A stretch of 64,000 nt of DNA from Pseudomonas sp. SORT22 (GCF_018417635.1 NZ_CP071007.1:1302501-1366500); one strand, 5' to 3'; counted from the stretch's first letter, positions 41,744-51,770 are shown. The notes: generated by a model from the letters alone, not told the origin. Made by a program: numbers and translations.

Positions 41744-42179
41744 GCGTTTCGAATGTCGCTGGCAGGGCTCAAGGGCACTGTTGGCGGCATACCTGGCCAG
41801 CCTGCTGCTGGCCTTGCTGGCCCTGAGCCTGCTGCAGGTGCCCCTGTGGTTGCGCCTGGCGGCCATTGCCTTGTGCCTGCTGCATGGCGCCTGGGTCATT
41901 CCCCGGTGCATCCTGCTGACCCACCCCAACGCCATTACCGCCCTGCGCCGCGATGCCCACGGCTGGCAGTTGTTCAGCCGCGCCCAGGGCTGGCAGGCGG
42001 TGCAGCTCAAGCCCGACAGCCTGGCCTTGCCCGGATGCGTGGTATTGCGCTTTCGCCGGGCCGGGCGGCGTTTCAACGAGGGCCAGTGCATCGCCTTCGA
42101 CGCGCTGGAGCCGGTGCAGCACCGGCGCCTGCGTTTGCGCCTGAAATTCAGTCGGCGTAGGTGGGCGGCTGCAGGATAG
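41727..42179 (+). CDS. ygfX: YgfX-family membrane protein
   Basis: A 150-residue protein with two transmembrane helices ([19 protein letters not shown] and [19 protein letters not shown]) and a basic C-terminus, matching the YgfX/CptA family encoded next to sdhE. In E. coli it has been reported as a membrane toxin affecting the cytoskeleton, and elsewhere as linked to SdhE function; neither is shown here. The start is taken as GTG 41727, giving [13 protein letters not shown] as in relatives. Its 3' end overlaps nadB by 32 bases on the opposite strand. Confidence 0.82.
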   Translation: MSSPSERFECRWQGSRALLAAYLASLLLALLALSLLQVPLWLRLAAIALCLLHGAWVIPRCILLTHPNAITALRRDAHGWQLFSRAQGWQAVQLKPDSLALPGCVVLRFRRAGRRFNEGQCIAFDALEPVQHRRLRLRLKFSRRRWAAAG

Positions 42180-43764
42180 TGTCGCGGGCCTCTGTGAGCA
42201 TGCCCGGGTAATCCAGGGTGTAGTGCAGGCCGCGGCTTTCCTTGCGTTGCATGGCCGAGCGGATCATCAGTTCGGCGACCTGGGCAAGGTTCCTCAACTC
42301 AATCAGGTCGCGGCTGACTTTGTAGTTGCTGTAAAACTCGTCGATCTCATCGAGCAGCAGACGCACCCGGTGTTCGGCGCGCTGCAGGCGCTTGTTGGTG
42401 CGCACGATACCGACGTAGTCCCACATGAAGCGCCGCAGTTCGTCCCAGTTGTGCGCGATGATCACGTCTTCGTCCGAATCGGTCACCTGGCTGGCATCCC
42501 AGCACGGCAGCGCCCGGGGCATTGCGGTCTGGTCCAGGCGAGCGACGATGTCGTTGGCCGCTGAACGCCCGTAGACGAAACATTCGAGCAGCGAGTTGCT
42601 GGCCATGCGGTTGGCGCCGTGCAGGCCGGTAAAACTGGTTTCGCCGATGGCGTACAGGCCCGGCACGTCGGTCAGGCCTTGTTCATCGACCATCACCCCG
42701 CCGCAGGTGTAATGGGCGGCCGGTACTACCGGGATCGGCTGGCGGGTGATATCGATGCCAAAGCCCAGGCAGCGCTCGTAAACGGTGGGGAAGTGGCTTT
42801 TGACGAATTCGGCCGGCTTGTGGCTGATGTCCAGGTAGACGCAGTCCACCCCCAGGCGCTTCATTTCATGGTCGATGGCGCGGGCGACGATGTCGCGCGG
42901 GGCCAGTTCTTCGCGCGGGTCGAAGCGCGGCATGAAACGCTCGCCATTGGGCAGCTTGAGCAGGCCGCCTTCGCCGCGCAGGGCTTCGGTGATCAAAAAG
43001 CTCTTGGCCTGCGGGTGGTACAGGCAAGTCGGGTGGAACTGGTTGAACTCAAGGTTGGCCACCCGGCAACCGGCGCGCCAGGCCATGGCAATGCCGTCGC
43101 CACAGGCGCCGTCGGGGTTGCTGGTGTAGAGGTAGACCTTGGCTGCGCCGCCGGTGGCGAGCACGGTAAAGCGCGCGCCGAAGGTGTCGACTTCGCCGCT
43201 GGTGCGGTCCAGCACATACGCCCCCAGGCAGCGATCGCCGTCCAGGCCCAGGCGCCGTTCGGTAATCAGGTCGACCGCTACTCGCTGTTCCAGCAGCTCG
43301 ATGTTCGGCCGCAGCCGCGCTTGCGCCAGCAGGGTGGTGAAGATCGCCGCGCCGGTGGCATCAGCGGCGTGGATGATGCGCCGATGGCTGTGGCCGCCTT
43401 CGCGGGTCAGGTGGAACTCGAAGCCGCTTTCTTCATCACCGGCGTGTTCGTCGCGGGTAAAGGGCACGCCCTGGTCAATCAGCCACTGGATCGCTTCGCG
43501 GCTATGCTCAACGGTGAAGCGCACGGCGTCTTCGTGACACAGGCCGCCACCGGCATTGAGGGTGTCTTCGACGTGGGACTGCACCGTGTCGGTGTCGTCC
43601 AGCACCGCGGCCACGCCGCCCTGGGCCCAGAAGGTCGAGCCATTGGCGAGGTCGCCCTTGCTGAGCACGGCGACGCGCAGGTGACCGGGGAGGGTCAGGG
43701 CCAGGCTGAGGCCGGCGGCGCCGCTGCCGATCACGAGAACATCATGTTGGAATTGTTGGCTCAT
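42148..43764 (-). CDS. nadB: L-aspartate oxidase NadB
   Basis: A 538-residue flavoprotein that oxidises L-aspartate to iminoaspartate, the first step of de novo NAD synthesis. The N-terminal FAD-binding motif is [15 protein letters not shown], with [40 protein letters not shown] and [12 protein letters not shown] as further family motifs. The ATG at 43764 gives the standard N-terminus. It is divergent from algU, as in P. aeruginosa. Confidence 0.95.
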   Translation of the reverse strand: MSQQFQHDVLVIGSGAAGLSLALTLPGHLRVAVLSKGDLANGSTFWAQGGVAAVLDDTDTVQSHVEDTLNAGGGLCHEDAVRFTVEHSREAIQWLIDQGVPFTRDEHAGDEESGFEFHLTREGGHSHRRIIHAADATGAAIFTTLLAQARLRPNIELLEQRVAVDLITERRLGLDGDRCLGAYVLDRTSGEVDTFGARFTVLATGGAAKVYLYTSNPDGACGDGIAMAWRAGCRVANLEFNQFHPTCLYHPQAKSFLITEALRGEGGLLKLPNGERFMPRFDPREELAPRDIVARAIDHEMKRLGVDCVYLDISHKPAEFVKSHFPTVYERCLGFGIDITRQPIPVVPAAHYTCGGVMVDEQGLTDVPGLYAIGETSFTGLHGANRMASNSLLECFVYGRSAANDIVARLDQTAMPRALPCWDASQVTDSDEDVIIAHNWDELRRFMWDYVGIVRTNKRLQRAEHRVRLLLDEIDEFYSNYKVSRDLIELRNLAQVAELMIRSAMQRKESRGLHYTLDYPGMLTEARDTILQPPTYAD

Positions 43765-43918
43765 GTCAGGACACTAGTATCTGAAGGGGGGGATCGGCAC
43801 AATAGTCAGGCGCTTATGGCATTGTGAAACTATCGTGAATCTGGACCGGCTGCCTTTATAGCAGCCCCAAGGCCCTGATTTCCAATGGCGCTTGTGCAGT
43901 CCAGGGAGCCTTTTGTGG

Positions 43919-43946
43919 GAACTTTCCGTGATGTACGGATATCCAT
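43919..43946 (+). promoter_or_regulatory. Candidate distal sigma-E (AlgU) promoter of algU
   Basis: GAACTT at 43919-43924, a 17-base spacer and TCCAT at 43942-43946, matching GAACTT-N16/17-TCTGA with a weaker -10. It would give a leader of about 240 bases. Confidence 0.4.
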
Positions 43947-44110
43947 AGAAGGATGCCCGCACGCCACAATGCCGCGGCGACGCATGGCAGGCGCCCCTTG
44001 AGGGCACTGTTTGCGTATTCGAGACCCGATTATCGACGCAGCCGGCCGTGACCGCGCTGCGTTTTTCGTGCGAGCCGACCAAGGGCCGCAGGAAACTTGC
44101 TTGGAGGGGA

Positions 44111-44137
44111 GAACTTTTGCGCAAAGCCCGAGTCTAT
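44111..44137 (+). promoter_or_regulatory. Candidate proximal sigma-E (AlgU) promoter of algU
   Basis: GAACTT at 44111-44116, a 16-base spacer, then TCTAT at 44133-44137. This fits the AlgU consensus GAACTT-N16/17-TCTGA well, and algU is known to be autoregulated in Pseudomonas. It ends 59 bases before the ATG. Confidence 0.7.
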
Positions 44138-44196
44138 GGTTGCAAGCCTGAACGATGGCAGGTGCAACGCTCCTTCGAGTTCACTGAGGAGTGTTC

Positions 44197-44778
44197 ATGC
44201 TAACCCAGGAAGAGGATCAGCAGCTTGTCGAGCGCGTGCAGCGTGGCGACAGGCGAGCGTTCGATCTGTTGGTGCTGAAGTATCAGCACAAGATTCTCGG
44301 GTTGATCGTGCGTTTTGTCCACGACACCCATGAAGCCCAGGATGTGGCGCAGGAAGCTTTCATCAAGGCTTACCGGGCGCTTGGTAATTTTCGCGGGGAC
44401 AGCGCCTTTTATACCTGGCTGTACCGCATTGCCATCAACACGGCAAAAAACTATCTGGTGTCCCGCGGTCGGCGGCCACCAGACAGCGATGTAAGTTCCG
44501 AGGATGCGGAATTTTACGACGGCGATCATGGCCTCAAGGATCTGGAGTCCCCCGAGCGCGCGTTGTTGCGAGATGAGATCGAAGGCACCGTCCATCGGAC
44601 CATCCAGCAACTGCCAGAAGATTTGCGTACGGCGTTAACTTTACGTGAATTCGATGGTCTGAGTTACGAGGACATTGCGAGCGTCATGCAGTGTCCGGTG
44701 GGTACCGTGCGCTCTCGAATCTTCCGCGCTCGGGAGGCCATAGACAAAGCCCTGCAGCCGTTGTTGCAGGAAACCTGA
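44197..44778 (+). CDS. algU: Envelope-stress sigma factor AlgU (RpoE)
   Basis: A 193-residue ECF sigma factor. Region 2 (RRAFDLLVLKYQHKILGLIVRFVHDTHEAQDVAQEAF) and region 4 (LPEDLRTALTLREFDGLSYEDIASVMQCPVGTVRSRIFRAREAID) are complete and read as Pseudomonas AlgU. It controls envelope stress, exopolysaccharide and its own operon, and is held inactive by MucA. GAGGAG precedes the ATG at 44197; a GTG two codons upstream is not preferred. Confidence 0.96.
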   Translation: MLTQEEDQQLVERVQRGDRRAFDLLVLKYQHKILGLIVRFVHDTHEAQDVAQEAFIKAYRALGNFRGDSAFYTWLYRIAINTAKNYLVSRGRRPPDSDVSSEDAEFYDGDHGLKDLESPERALLRDEIEGTVHRTIQQLPEDLRTALTLREFDGLSYEDIASVMQCPVGTVRSRIFRAREAIDKALQPLLQET

Positions 44779-44809
44779 GACAGCGGCGACAGCCAAGAGA
44801 GGAACCGCC

Positions 44810-45400
44810 ATGAGTCGTGAAGCTTTGCAGGAATCGCTGTCCGCGGTGATGGATAACGAAGCGGACGAACTGGAATTACGACGGGTGTTGAATGCCGTCG
44901 ATGATCCCGAAACCCGTGCCACCTGGTCGCGTTACCAGGTAGCCCGTGCAGCCATGCACAAAGAGCTGGTACTGCCACAGCTGGATATCGCCTCGGCCGT
45001 ATCCGCAGCCCTGGCCGATGAAGCCGCTCCCGCCAAGGTCTCCCGTGGACCCTGGCGCAGCCTGGGCCGCCTGGCCGTTGCCGCTTCGGTGACTGTCGCG
45101 GTACTGGCCGGTGTACGCCTGTACAACCAGGACGAAATCAGCGGTGCCCAGCTGGCTGCCCAACAACCGGCGCAGCAAGGCCTGAGCTTGCCACAAGCAC
45201 AGGGCCCGGCCGTATTGGCAGGCTATAGTGAAAGTGCAGAACAGCCAGGCCCGATGGCCAATGGCGTGCTGCAGGGGCAAACCGGCTGGCACGACCAGCG
45301 TCTGCCTGGCTACCTGCGTCAGCATGCTCAGGAAGCAGCCCTCAAGGGTACCGAGAGCGCTCTGCCGTATGCACGTGCAGCCAGCCTGGAAAATCGCTAA
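44810..45400 (+). CDS. mucA: Anti-sigma factor MucA
   Basis: A 196-residue inner-membrane anti-sigma factor. The N-terminal cytoplasmic domain (ALQESLSAVMDNEADELELRRVL, TWSRYQVARAAMHKELV) binds AlgU; a transmembrane helix lies near residues 84-104 (LAVAASVTVAVLAGVRLY), and the periplasmic tail binds MucB. The reading frame is intact, unlike the truncated forms of mucoid isolates. It is 31 bases after algU. Confidence 0.95.
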   Translation: MSREALQESLSAVMDNEADELELRRVLNAVDDPETRATWSRYQVARAAMHKELVLPQLDIASAVSAALADEAAPAKVSRGPWRSLGRLAVAASVTVAVLAGVRLYNQDEISGAQLAAQQPAQQGLSLPQAQGPAVLAGYSESAEQPGPMANGVLQGQTGWHDQRLPGYLRQHAQEAALKGTESALPYARAASLENR

Positions 45401-45412
45401 GTAAGGAGGATC

Positions 45413-46378
45413 ATGCGCGCGCTACCTCTCATACCGCTGCTGCTGGGTGGCTGGTTGACGCTACCGGCCCTTGCCGCCAACTCCTCTGCGCAGGCAGGTG
45501 ACTGGCTCAAGCGTCTGGCCCAGGCCGAGCAACAGCAGAGTTATCAGGGTACTTTCGTTTACGAGCGTAACGGTAGCTTCTCCACCCACGACATCTGGCA
45601 TCGCGTCCAGAGCGGCAAAGTCAGCGAGCGGCTGTTGCAGCTCGATGGCTCGGCCCAGGAAGTCGTGCGTGTCGACGGGCAGACCCAGTGCGTAAGCGGG
45701 GCCCTGGTACCGGGAGTGGCCAACACGCCGGAGTCTGCGGCGCGAGTGCTTGATCCTCTGAAACTGATGAGCTGGTACGACCTCGGGGTCGCCGGCAAAT
45801 CGCGGGTGGCCGACCGTGAAGCGGTAATCGTCACCCTTACCCCGCGTGATCAACACCGCTATGCCTTCGAGCTGCACCTGGATAAAGACACCGGGCTGCC
45901 GCTCAAGTCGTTGATGCTCGACGACGGTGGGCGATTGCTCGAGCGTTTCCAGTTCACTCGCCTGAATACCGCCGTCGCACCAAGCGATGAACAGCTCAAG
46001 GCCAGTGGCATCTGCAAGCCGGTTGCCCAACTGACCGCGCAGGCTGCACAACCTGTCACCGGCTGGCGATCGGACTGGTTGCCACCTGGATTCGAGCTGA
46101 TCACCAGCTCCGTGCGCAAGGACCCGCAAAGCAAGAATGCCGTCAGCAGCCTGATGTACGACGACGGCCTGGCGCGCTTTTCGGTGTTCGTCGAAGCCCT
46201 CGACAAAGGCTCGGCCGCCGATATCCGCACGCAGCTGGGCCCGACGGTCGCCGTCTCGCGGCGCCTGACCACGCCCCAGGGCGAAATGATGGTGACTGTG
46301 GTGGGCGAGATCCCTATCGGCACCGCCGAACGCATTGCGCTGTCCATGCGCGCCCAGGATGCCCAGGCTAAAAAATGA
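45413..46378 (+). CDS. mucB: Periplasmic anti-sigma partner MucB (RseB)
   Basis: A 321-residue periplasmic protein with signal peptide (LIPLLLGGWLTLPALA). It shows the RseB two-domain layout: the large lipid-sensing domain (LAQAEQQQSYQGTFVYERNG ... GLPLKSLMLDDGGRLLERFQFT) and the small C-terminal domain (VTGWRSDWLPPGFELITSS onward). It binds the MucA periplasmic tail and blocks its cleavage until lipid or lipoprotein stress. It lies 12 bases after mucA with AAGGAGG as ribosome site. Confidence 0.95.
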   Translation: MRALPLIPLLLGGWLTLPALAANSSAQAGDWLKRLAQAEQQQSYQGTFVYERNGSFSTHDIWHRVQSGKVSERLLQLDGSAQEVVRVDGQTQCVSGALVPGVANTPESAARVLDPLKLMSWYDLGVAGKSRVADREAVIVTLTPRDQHRYAFELHLDKDTGLPLKSLMLDDGGRLLERFQFTRLNTAVAPSDEQLKASGICKPVAQLTAQAAQPVTGWRSDWLPPGFELITSSVRKDPQSKNAVSSLMYDDGLARFSVFVEALDKGSAADIRTQLGPTVAVSRRLTTPQGEMMVTVVGEIPIGTAERIALSMRAQDAQAKK

Positions 46379-46469
46379 GGCGCAGGCAATGAGGCTGACA
46401 GGTCGAGGATTGCTTGGCTGACATGATTGGCAAGCTTTGCAGTTTGCAAAAACTCCAGAATTTTTCTAT

Positions 46470-46495
46470 AGGTCAGTCCTTTCGGGGGCTGGCCT
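46470..46495 (+). terminator. Hairpin between mucB and mucD
   Basis: AGGTCAGTCC (46470-46479) pairs with GGGCTGGCCT (46486-46495, two G-U pairs) around TTTCGG, followed by TTCCT. It could partly terminate the algU-mucA-mucB message before mucD. Confidence 0.5.
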
Positions 46496-46549
46496 TTCCT
46501 GCTTCTGCAGGTCCCTACTGCTAACCACGCTCGTTGTGACGGGAGCCGT

Positions 46550-47980
46550 ATGTCAATACCACGCTTGAAAACCTACCTATCGATGGTCGCCGCCGTGTTC
46601 ATGCTCGGTCAGGTGCTCACCGCCCAGGCCGAAGCCCTGCCGGACTTCACCACCCTGGTCGAGCAGGCCTCGCCTGCGGTGGTGAACATCAGTACCAAGC
46701 AGAAACTGCCGGACCGCAAGTACGCCGCCGGGCAGATGCCTGATCTTGAAGGCCTGCCGCCGATGTTCCGCGAATTCTTCGAGCGCAACATGCCGCAGAC
46801 GCCGCGTTCGCCGCGCGGTGACCGCCAGCGTGAAGCGCAATCGCTGGGTTCGGGCTTCATCATCTCCAGCGACGGTTACGTGCTGACCAACAACCATGTG
46901 GTCGCCGACGCCGATGAGATCATCGTCCGCCTGTCGGACCGCAGCGAGCTGCAGGCCAAGCTGGTCGGCACCGACCCGCGCACCGACGTGGCCCTGCTCA
47001 AGGTCGAAGGCAAGGACCTGCCGACCGTCAAGCTGGGTGACTCCGAGAAGCTCAAGGTCGGTGAGTGGGTGCTGGCCATCGGTTCGCCGTTCGGCTTCGA
47101 CCATTCGGTGACCAAAGGTATCGTCAGTGCCAAGGGCCGTACCCTGCCCAACGACACCTACGTGCCGTTCATCCAGACCGACGTGGCGATCAACCCGGGT
47201 AACTCCGGTGGCCCGCTGTTCAACATGAACGGCGAAGTGGTGGGTATCAACTCGCAGATCTTCACCCGTTCCGGTGGCTTCATGGGCCTGTCGTTCGCCA
47301 TCCCGATCGATGTCGCGCTGGATGTTTCCAATCAGCTGAAGAAAGACGGCAAGGTCAGCCGCGGCTGGCTGGGCGTGGTGATTCAGGAGGTCAACAAGGA
47401 CCTGGCTGAGTCCTTCGGTCTCGACAAGCCGGCCGGTGCCCTGGTCGCCCAGGTGCTGGAAGATGGCCCGGCCGCCAAGGGTGGCCTGCAGGTCGGTGAC
47501 GTGATCCTGAGCATGAACGGTCAGCCGATCGTCATGTCTGCCGACCTGCCGCACCTGGTCGGTGGCCTCAAGGATGGCGCCAAGGCCAAGCTCGACATCA
47601 TCCGCAATGGCAAACGCCAGTCGCTGGACATCACCATCGGCGCACTGCCGGATGAAGATGCCGACATCACCACCAACGCCAATGGCGGCGTCGAGCGCAG
47701 CAGCAACCGCCTGGGTGTGTCGGTGGCCGACCTGACCGCCGAGCAGAAGAAGTCCCTCGAGCTCAAGGGCGGCGTGGTCATCAAGGAAGTCCAGGACGGT
47801 CCGGCAGCGCTGATCGGCCTGCGTCCGGGCGACGTCATCAGTCATCTGAACAACCAGGCGATCCTTTCGGCCAAGCAGTTCACCGAAATCGCCAAAGAGC
47901 TGCCGAAGAACCGTTCGGTGTCGATGCGCGTCCTGCGTCAGGGCCGCGCCAGCTTCATCACCTTCAAACTGGCTGAATAA
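46550..47980 (+). CDS. mucD: Periplasmic serine protease MucD (DegP/HtrA family)
   Basis: A 476-residue HtrA-type protease. A signal peptide (AAVFMLGQVLTAQAEA) is followed by the trypsin-like domain with the triad His116 (TNNHVV), Asp146 (RTDVALL) and Ser219 (NPGNSGGPLF). Two PDZ domains follow (from about residues 260 and 370: LGVVIQEVNKDLAESFGL, RLGVSVADLTAEQKKSLEL). It degrades misfolded periplasmic proteins and dampens AlgU activation. It follows mucB after 171 bases, without mucC between. Confidence 0.95.
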   Translation: MSIPRLKTYLSMVAAVFMLGQVLTAQAEALPDFTTLVEQASPAVVNISTKQKLPDRKYAAGQMPDLEGLPPMFREFFERNMPQTPRSPRGDRQREAQSLGSGFIISSDGYVLTNNHVVADADEIIVRLSDRSELQAKLVGTDPRTDVALLKVEGKDLPTVKLGDSEKLKVGEWVLAIGSPFGFDHSVTKGIVSAKGRTLPNDTYVPFIQTDVAINPGNSGGPLFNMNGEVVGINSQIFTRSGGFMGLSFAIPIDVALDVSNQLKKDGKVSRGWLGVVIQEVNKDLAESFGLDKPAGALVAQVLEDGPAAKGGLQVGDVILSMNGQPIVMSADLPHLVGGLKDGAKAKLDIIRNGKRQSLDITIGALPDEDADITTNANGGVERSSNRLGVSVADLTAEQKKSLELKGGVVIKEVQDGPAALIGLRPGDVISHLNNQAILSAKQFTEIAKELPKNRSVSMRVLRQGRASFITFKLAE

Positions 47981-47994
47981 GCCGGCTTGAGCAG

Positions 47995-48022
47995 AAAAGG
48001 GCAGCCTCGGCTGCCCTTTTTT
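47995..48022. terminator. Rho-independent terminator after mucD
   Basis: GGGCAGCC (47999-48006) pairs with GGCTGCCC (48009-48016), with a run of six T after and AAAA before. It closes the algU-mucD unit. Confidence 0.93.
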
Positions 48023-48172
48023 CTGGGCGCCGCGCAGGTTTCCCGGGGCATGCACCGATTTCCCACAATCGCGGTACCCACAGTTCACGTGACGCCAACG
48101 TCAAGCTTCAGGTACAATTCCCGGCTATTTTTCGGTGGGCGTCCGGCCCGCAGCCTTTTTGAGTGTTGACCC

Positions 48173-49972
48173 GTGAGTGATTTGAGTCATATCCGCAATT
48201 TCTCCATCATCGCCCACATTGACCATGGCAAGTCGACCCTGGCCGACCGCTTCATTCAGATGTGCGGTGGCCTGACTGCGCGTGAAATGGAGGCCCAGGT
48301 ACTCGATTCCATGGACCTGGAGCGTGAACGCGGTATCACCATCAAAGCCCACAGCGTCACCCTGCACTACAAGGCGCAAGACGGCAAAACCTATCAGCTG
48401 AACTTCATCGACACCCCCGGCCACGTTGACTTCACCTACGAAGTCAGCCGCTCGCTGGCGGCCTGTGAAGGTGCCTTGCTGGTGGTCGACGCCGGCCAGG
48501 GTGTAGAAGCCCAGTCGGTCGCCAACTGCTACACCGCCATCGAGCAGGGCCTTGAGGTCATGCCGGTACTGAACAAGATGGACCTGCCCCAGGCCGACCC
48601 GGACAAGGTCAAGGACGAGATCGAGAAGATCATCGGTATCGACGCCACCGACGCCGTGGCCTGCAGTGCCAAGAGCGGCATGGGCGTCGACGAGGTGCTC
48701 GAGCGCCTGGTGCACACCATCCCGGCGCCTACCGGTGACATCGAGGCGCCGCTGCAGGCGCTGATCATCGACTCCTGGTTCGACAACTACCTGGGCGTTG
48801 TCTCCCTGGTGCGTGTCCGTCACGGCCGGGTGAAGAAGGGCGACAAGATCCTGGTCAAGTCCACCGGCAAGGTCCACCTGGTCGACAGCGTCGGTGTGTT
48901 CACCCCCAAGCACACCCAGACCGCCGATCTCAAGGCCGGCGAAGTAGGCTTCATCATCGCCAGCATCAAGGACATTCACGGCGCGCCGGTGGGTGACACC
49001 CTGACCCTGAGCACGACCCCCGAGGTCGAGGTGCTGCCAGGCTTCAAACGTATTCAACCGCAGGTGTATGCCGGTCTGTTCCCGGTCAGTTCCGATGATT
49101 TCGAAGATTTTCGTGATGCATTGCAGAAACTGACCCTGAACGACTCGTCGCTGCAGTACCTGCCGGAAAGCTCCGACGCCCTGGGCTTCGGCTTCCGTTG
49201 CGGCTTCCTCGGCATGCTGCACATGGAGATCATCCAGGAGCGCCTGGAGCGCGAGTACGACCTGGACCTGATCACCACCGCGCCGAGCGTAATCTTCGAG
49301 GTCAAGCTCAAGACCGGCGAAACCATCTACGTCGACAACCCGTCGAAGCTGCCGGACGTGTCCTCGGTCGAAGACTTCCGTGAGCCGATCGTATCGGCCA
49401 CCATCCTGGTGCCGCAGGAGCACCTGGGCAACGTCATTACCCTGTGCATCGAGAAGCGTGGCGTACAGCGCGACATGCAGTTCCTCGGCTCGCAGGTGCA
49501 AGTACGCTACGACCTGCCGATGAACGAAGTGGTACTGGACTTCTTCGACCGCCTGAAGTCCACCAGCCGCGGCTACGCCTCGCTGGACTATCATTTCGAC
49601 CGCTACCAGTCGGCTAACCTGGTCAAGCTCGATGTACTGATCAACGGTGACAAGGTCGACGCCCTGGCGCTGATCGTGCACCGCGACAATGCGCACTACA
49701 AGGGCCGCGCATTGACCGAGAAGATGAAGGAACTGATTCCTCGGCAGATGTTCGATGTGGCAATCCAGGCCGCCATTGGCGGGCAGATTGTTGCGCGTAC
49801 GACTGTCAAGGCGCTCAGAAAGAACGTACTGGCCAAATGCTACGGTGGTGACGTTAGCCGTAAGCGCAAGCTGTTGGAGAAGCAGAAGGCCGGTAAGAAA
49901 CGCATGAAACAGGTCGGTAACGTGGAAATCCCACAAGAAGCCTTCCTCGCCGTGCTCAGGTTGGATAGTTAG
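48173..49972 (+). CDS. lepA: Elongation factor 4 (LepA)
   Basis: A 599-residue translational GTPase. G-domain motifs are [18 protein letters not shown] (P-loop), [16 protein letters not shown] (G3) and [12 protein letters not shown] (G4). The LepA-specific C-terminal domain is present ([41 protein letters not shown]). It back-translocates or remodels ribosomes during elongation or initiation. The start is the GTG at 48173 (first residues [14 protein letters not shown]). It is 5 bases upstream of lepB. Confidence 0.96.
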   Translation: MSDLSHIRNFSIIAHIDHGKSTLADRFIQMCGGLTAREMEAQVLDSMDLERERGITIKAHSVTLHYKAQDGKTYQLNFIDTPGHVDFTYEVSRSLAACEGALLVVDAGQGVEAQSVANCYTAIEQGLEVMPVLNKMDLPQADPDKVKDEIEKIIGIDATDAVACSAKSGMGVDEVLERLVHTIPAPTGDIEAPLQALIIDSWFDNYLGVVSLVRVRHGRVKKGDKILVKSTGKVHLVDSVGVFTPKHTQTADLKAGEVGFIIASIKDIHGAPVGDTLTLSTTPEVEVLPGFKRIQPQVYAGLFPVSSDDFEDFRDALQKLTLNDSSLQYLPESSDALGFGFRCGFLGMLHMEIIQERLEREYDLDLITTAPSVIFEVKLKTGETIYVDNPSKLPDVSSVEDFREPIVSATILVPQEHLGNVITLCIEKRGVQRDMQFLGSQVQVRYDLPMNEVVLDFFDRLKSTSRGYASLDYHFDRYQSANLVKLDVLINGDKVDALALIVHRDNAHYKGRALTEKMKELIPRQMFDVAIQAAIGGQIVARTTVKALRKNVLAKCYGGDVSRKRKLLEKQKAGKKRMKQVGNVEIPQEAFLAVLRLDS

Positions 49973-49977
49973 GTCCT

Positions 49978-50832
49978 ATGTCGCTAAATTTCCCGCTGTT
50001 GCTTGTCATCGCCGTCGCCGTCTGCGGTCTGTTGGCCCTGGTCGACCTGCTGTTCCTGGCCCCGCGCCGGCGTTCGGCGATCGCCAACTATCAGGGCAGC
50101 GTCAGCCAGCCAGAAATGGCAGTGGTCGAGCGCCTGAACAAGGAACCGTTGCTGGTCGAGTACGGTAAATCGTTCTTCCCGGTGCTGTTCATCGTCCTGG
50201 TGCTGCGCTCGTTCCTGATCGAGCCGTTCCAGATCCCTTCGGGGTCGATGAAGCCGACCCTGGAAGTGGGCGACTTCATCCTGGTGAACAAGTTCTCTTA
50301 CGGGATCCGCCTGCCGGTGATCGACAAGAAGGTCATCGAGGTGGGTGATCCGCAGCGCGGCGATGTCATGGTGTTCCGCTACCCGAGCGACCCGAACGTC
50401 AACTACATCAAGCGTGTGGTTGGCCTGCCGGGCGATCAGATTCGCTACACCAGCGACAAGAAGCTGTTCGTCAACGGTCAGGCGATCGCCGAGCAGCTGG
50501 TCGGCACCGAGCCGGGTACCCTGGGCAGCGCCGAGCTGTACAAGGAAAAGCTCGGTGAAGCCGAGCACCTGATCCGCAAGGAAATGAGCCGCTACCGCAT
50601 GCCGCCTGACCAGCAATGGACAGTCCCGGCCGGCCATTACTTCATGATGGGCGACAACCGCGACAACTCCAACGACAGCCGTTACTGGGATGACCCCAAC
50701 ATTCCCAAGGAACTGCACGGCATGGTCCCGGACCAGAACATCGTCGGCAAGGCCTTCGCGGTCTGGATGAGCTGGCCAGAGCCTAAACTGAGCCACTTCC
50801 CGAACCTGTCGCGGGTCGGCCTGATCAAGTAA
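49978..50832 (+). CDS. lepB: Signal peptidase I (LepB)
   Basis: A 284-residue inner-membrane peptidase that removes signal peptides from exported proteins. Two N-terminal helices (LLLVIAVAVCGLLALVDLLFL and FFPVLFIVLVLRSFLIEPF) precede the catalytic domain with nucleophile Ser90 (IPSGSMKPTL) and general base Lys145 (YIKRVVGLPGD). GDNRDNSNDSRYWD is the box E motif. Co-transcribed with lepA. Confidence 0.96.
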   Translation: MSLNFPLLLVIAVAVCGLLALVDLLFLAPRRRSAIANYQGSVSQPEMAVVERLNKEPLLVEYGKSFFPVLFIVLVLRSFLIEPFQIPSGSMKPTLEVGDFILVNKFSYGIRLPVIDKKVIEVGDPQRGDVMVFRYPSDPNVNYIKRVVGLPGDQIRYTSDKKLFVNGQAIAEQLVGTEPGTLGSAELYKEKLGEAEHLIRKEMSRYRMPPDQQWTVPAGHYFMMGDNRDNSNDSRYWDDPNIPKELHGMVPDQNIVGKAFAVWMSWPEPKLSHFPNLSRVGLIK

Positions 50833-50840
50833 CACTACAA

Positions 50841-50864
50841 CGGCGCTGTCCTGGGACAGCGCCG
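50841..50864. terminator. Long-stem hairpin after lepB
   Basis: CGGCGCTGTCC (50841-50851) and GGACAGCGCCG (50854-50864) form a perfect 11-base stem starting 8 bases after the lepB stop. There is no T-run, so it is either a weak terminator or an RNA-stability element. Confidence 0.55.
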
Positions 50865-51080
50865 AATGCGTTTCTGGCATAGGCTGTGTTCAGGTAAGCC
50901 TGGATGCAACCGATCACCCCGGCCAGCGAGCATGAGCCAAACAGTCTTTCAGGATGTTGATTTGAACAATGCGTTAAATCCGACGGTAGCCCCGATGGCG
51001 GCGTACCGAGTTGCAAAGTGTGAGCCTCACGCCCAGGCGTGCGGGCTGAATTTCGGCCACGAACTGCGCGTGGGTACACT
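50865..51080. other. lepB-rnc intergenic region
   Basis: About 216 bases with no supportable gene. Many pseudomonads carry a small DUF4845 membrane-protein gene here, but no such hydrophobic protein is encoded in any frame. It presumably holds the rnc promoter. Confidence 0.5.
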
Positions 51081-51770
51081 GTGAGCGTTTCCTTGAGCCG
51101 CCTCGAGCGCCAGCTCGGCTACACCTTCAAGAACCAGGAGCTGATGCTGCTGGCCCTGACGCACCGCAGTTTTGCCGGGCGCAACAACGAACGCCTCGAG
51201 TTCCTCGGCGATGCGATCCTCAACTTCGTCGCCGGTGAAGCGCTGTTCGAGCGCTTCCCCCAGGCCCGCGAAGGCCAGCTGTCGCGCCTGCGTGCGCGGC
51301 TGGTCAAGGGCGAGACCCTGGCGGTACTGGCCCGGGGCTTTGACCTGGGCGAATACCTGCGCCTGGGTTCGGGCGAGCTGAAAAGCGGCGGTTTTCGCCG
51401 CGAGTCGATCCTGGCCGATGCCCTGGAGGCGCTGATTGGCGCCATCTACCTGGATTCGGACATGCAGACCGCTCGCGAGCGGGTACTGGCATGGCTGGCG
51501 GGTGAATTCGAAAGCCTGACCCTGGTCGATACCAACAAGGACCCGAAAACCCGTCTGCAGGAATTCCTGCAGTCGCGGGCCTGCGAACTGCCGCGCTACG
51601 AAGTGGTGGATATTCAAGGTGAACCCCATTGCCGGACGTTTTTCGTCGAATGCGAAGTGACCCTTTTGACTGAAAAAAGCCGAGGGCAAGGCGTCAGCCG
51701 GCGTATCGCCGAGCAAGTCGCGGCCGCCGCAGCACTGATCGCCCTGGGCGTGGAGAATGGCAATGACTGA
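51081..51770 (+). CDS. rnc: Ribonuclease III
   Basis: A 229-residue double-strand-specific endoribonuclease that processes rRNA precursors and structured messengers. The catalytic signature [16 protein letters not shown] (residues about 35-50) and the second metal-binding helix [16 protein letters not shown] are intact, with a C-terminal dsRNA-binding domain ([13 protein letters not shown] ... [15 protein letters not shown]). The start is the GTG at 51081 ([13 protein letters not shown] follows), rather than an in-frame ATG at 51039. It overlaps era. Confidence 0.95.
   Translation: MSVSLSRLERQLGYTFKNQELMLLALTHRSFAGRNNERLEFLGDAILNFVAGEALFERFPQAREGQLSRLRARLVKGETLAVLARGFDLGEYLRLGSGELKSGGFRRESILADALEALIGAIYLDSDMQTARERVLAWLAGEFESLTLVDTNKDPKTRLQEFLQSRACELPRYEVVDIQGEPHCRTFFVECEVTLLTEKSRGQGVSRRIAEQVAAAAALIALGVENGND

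Larger units (their letters stand above)
43765..44196. other. nadB-algU intergenic region
   Basis: 432 bases without a supportable gene, holding promoters for the divergent nadB and algU genes. Two matches to the AlgU/sigma-E promoter pattern facing algU are listed separately. The rest shows no other recognised element. Confidence 0.6.

Noticed and set aside
46423..46524. 33-codon frame between mucB and mucD as a possible mucC remnant
   Set aside because: Its sequence does not resemble the start of MucC/RseC and it lacks a ribosome site.
50866..51084. 72-codon frame between lepB and rnc
   Set aside because: No hydrophobic segment or family resemblance. It is not the DUF4845 gene sometimes found here.
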